From: CAZOJJ01 sp964580105
Lineage (GTDB): Bacteria > Bacteroidota > Rhodothermia > Rhodothermales > Rubricoccaceae
Length of the DNA: 16,008 bases
NCBI GenBank assembly: GCA_964580105.1
Contig: CAZOJJ010000064.1
Location: 1-16,008, forward strand
Reading direction: 5' to 3'
Part shown: piece after piece, positions 14,488 to 16,008 of the stretch
How the letters are laid out: every line of letters starts with the position of its first letter
Numbering within the stretch: position 1 is the first letter of the stretch
Notes under the pieces: generated by a model
The model's input: the letters and a program-made list of their open reading frames with translations, nothing else
The model's database searches: none
Told to the model about the DNA's origin: nothing
Position numbers and translations under genes: made by a program

Positions 14488-15849
14488 GTGAAAGACACCA
14501 TCCGCATCGCCTCCGGCCAGGGCTTCTGGGGCGACCTCCAGCGCGCCCCCCTCGACCAGGCCCGCAAGGGGCCCATCGACTACCTCGTGATGGACTACCT
14601 CGCCGAGGTCACCATGTCCATCCTCCAGAAGCAGAAGCTCCGCGACCCGAGCGCCGGCTACGCCCGCGACTTCGTCGAGGTCGTCACCGAGCTGGCGCCG
14701 GACATCGCCGCGAAGGGCTTCACGATCATCTCCAACGCGGGCGGCGTGAACCCGGTGGCCTGCGCCGAGGCCATCGTCGAGGGGATGCGCGGGCGCGGCG
14801 TGACGGGCCTCAAGGTCGCCGTCGTCACCGGGGACGACCTCCTCGGCCAGCTCGACGACCTCCTCGCCGACGGCGTCGAGCTGCGGCACATGGAGACGGG
14901 CGAGCCGATGGCCGCCGTCCGCGACCGCATCGTGAGCGCCAACGCCTACCTCGGCGCCGGGCCCATCGTGGAAGCGCTCCAGCAGGGCGCGGACGTGGTC
15001 GTCACCGGCCGGACGACCGACACCGGCCTCACCCTCGCACCGATGATCCACGAGTTCGGCTGGGCCGAGGACGACTGGGATAAGATGGCCGCCGGCACCG
15101 TGGCCGGGCACATCCTCGAGTGCGGCGCGCAGTCCTCCGGCGGCAACTTCACCGACTGGGACACCGTCCCCGACCTCGCCGAGGTCGGCTTCCCCATCGT
15201 CGAGGCCCGGCCGGACGGCACCTTCACCGTCACCAAGCACGAGGGCACCGGCGGCCTCGTCTCCCGCCAGACCGTCGCCGAGCAGCTCCTCTACGAGATC
15301 GGCGACCCGACCGACTACATCACGCCCGACTGCGTGGCCGACTTCACGACGATCCTGCTGGAGGACGAGGGCGAGAACCGCGTGCGCGTCCACGGCATCC
15401 AGGGCGAGCCGAAGACCGAGTTCTACAAGGTCTCTGCCGCCTACGCCGACGGCTGGAAGGCCACCTCGACGCTCGTCTACGCCTGGCCGGATGCGGCGAA
15501 GAAGGCCCGCGCCGCCGCCGCGATCCTGAAGAAGCGCCTCGACAACCTCGGCCTCCAGTTCGACGAGTACCGCGCCGAGCTCATCGGCCTCAACGCCCTC
15601 TCGGAGTCCGACGACCTCGCGCGGGAGGCGGACCTCGACGAGGTCATGCTCCGCGTCTCCGTGCGCGGCCGGGACAGGGCGGCCGTCGAGCAGTTCGGCC
15701 GCGAGATCGCGCCGCTGATCCTGACGGGGCCGAGCGCCGTGACGGGCTTCGCCGGCGGGCGCCCGAAGCCGAGCGAGGTCATCGCCTACTGGCCCGCGCT
15801 CATCCCCAAGGACCGCGTGCACCCCGAGGTGGCGGTGCTGGCGGTGTGA
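14488..15849 (+). CDS. AtuA/DUF1446 family protein
   Basis: This 453-residue protein starts at GTG at 14488, and I see no other credible start. The family signatures include IASGQGFWGDLQRAP, GPIDYLVMDYLAEVTMSIL, ISNAGGVNPVACAEAI, VVTGRTTDTGLTLAPM and HILECGAQSSGGNF. It corresponds to the large domain of AtuA, a protein needed for acyclic terpene (citronellol/geraniol) breakdown in Pseudomonas. Its reaction is not settled to my knowledge, and homologues occur in bacteria without the Atu pathway. Full AtuA proteins carry a further C-terminal domain of roughly 100 residues that is missing here. It may be encoded separately beyond the window. The neighbour ackA suggests carboxylic-acid metabolism, but that is inference. 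A hairpin follows at 15905. Confidence 0.9.
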   Translation: MKDTIRIASGQGFWGDLQRAPLDQARKGPIDYLVMDYLAEVTMSILQKQKLRDPSAGYARDFVEVVTELAPDIAAKGFTIISNAGGVNPVACAEAIVEGMRGRGVTGLKVAVVTGDDLLGQLDDLLADGVELRHMETGEPMAAVRDRIVSANAYLGAGPIVEALQQGADVVVTGRTTDTGLTLAPMIHEFGWAEDDWDKMAAGTVAGHILECGAQSSGGNFTDWDTVPDLAEVGFPIVEARPDGTFTVTKHEGTGGLVSRQTVAEQLLYEIGDPTDYITPDCVADFTTILLEDEGENRVRVHGIQGEPKTEFYKVSAAYADGWKATSTLVYAWPDAAKKARAAAAILKKRLDNLGLQFDEYRAELIGLNALSESDDLAREADLDEVMLRVSVRGRDRAAVEQFGREIAPLILTGPSAVTGFAGGRPKPSEVIAYWPALIPKDRVHPEVAVLAV

Positions 15850-15904
15850 GGTTGGAGGAGGGCGGAAGCGGGGGGGCGCGTGGGCATCGGGAGCGTGGGT
15901 GAAC

Positions 15905-15934
15905 GGGGGGTGACAGCGCCCGCCCCCTTTCTTT
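15905..15934 (+). terminator. Possible terminator after the AtuA-like gene
   Basis: GGGGGG (15905-15910) can pair with CCCCC and T (15923-15928), extended inward by TG/CG, around an 8-base loop. The sequence then runs TTTCTTT. It starts 56 bases after the stop. The stem is G/C homopolymeric, so pairing register is not unique. Confidence 0.4.
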
Positions 15935-15955
15935 ATCCGCCCCGTCGCCCCCTTT

Positions 15956-16008
15956 CCTACCGAACGGTTCCTACCGAACGGTTCCTACCGAACGGTTCCT
16001 ACCGAACG
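15956..16008. repeat. 14-bp tandem array (3.8 copies, cut by window end)
   Basis: CCTACCGAACGGTT is repeated three full times and an eleven-base part follows at the window edge, all identical. It is intergenic, 106 bases after the AtuA-like stop. The array may continue to the right. The unit is too short and without spacers to be CRISPR. Confidence 0.95.

Noticed and set aside
15956..16008. CRISPR array
   Set aside because: The units are 14 bp and directly adjacent, without spacers, and no cas genes are near.

Overview
The window looks like chromosomal DNA from a very GC-rich (about 70%) member of the Bacteroidota/Rhodothermota radiation. A marine Rhodothermales lineage such as the Rubricoccaceae is my best guess. 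The clues are a secreted protease with a C-terminal type IX secretion (T9SS) sorting domain, promoter-like sites of the Bacteroidota type (TTG about 18-21 bases from TAnnTTTG) with no clear Shine-Dalgarno sites, and many short lipoproteins. The lineage is inferred from content; no database was searched.

Layout. Bases 1-74 hold tRNA-Ala(CGC) on the minus strand, with a plausible promoter and a strong hairpin behind it. Bases 171-1961 encode a secreted M12-type (reprolysin-like) zinc metalloprotease with a T9SS tail. Bases 2075-2398 hold an LCCL-domain reading frame that has no canonical start codon. Bases 2500-5226 (plus strand) encode aconitase A, followed by a rho-independent terminator. A long run of minus-strand genes then reads from recO (11386) leftwards: recO, a YceI-like lipoprotein, a LexA-like regulator lacking the self-cleavage residues, a small lipoprotein, glutamyl-Q-tRNA(Asp) synthetase, a small secreted protein, a DUF4398 lipoprotein and a DUF4398-OmpA lipoprotein. 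The divergent intergenic region 11387-11818 contains a 16-bp perfect palindrome and a 160-bp transposon-like element with 18-bp inverted ends and CTA flanks. To the right lie a ComEA-like helix-hairpin-helix protein (plus), a small one-helix membrane protein (minus), a Nudix hydrolase whose stop overlaps the GTG start of acetate kinase, and an AtuA/DUF1446 protein. The window ends inside a 14-bp tandem array.

How the genes relate. Most are housekeeping or envelope genes: TCA cycle (acnA), acetate/acetyl-phosphate metabolism (ackA), recombination repair (recO), tRNA modification (gluQ) and peptidoglycan/outer-membrane lipoproteins. The clearest pairings are DUF4398 with OmpA, Nudix with ackA (GTGA overlap), and gluQ with the small secreted protein. 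I see no defence system, CRISPR array, prophage or biosynthetic cluster.

The most unusual signals are the startless LCCL frame, the LexA-like protein without the protease dyad, the miniature inverted-repeat element, and eight separate perfect or near-perfect tandem duplications of 12-18 bp. Most of these lie at gene ends, gene starts or in intergenic DNA, which suggests a recurrent local duplication process in this genome.
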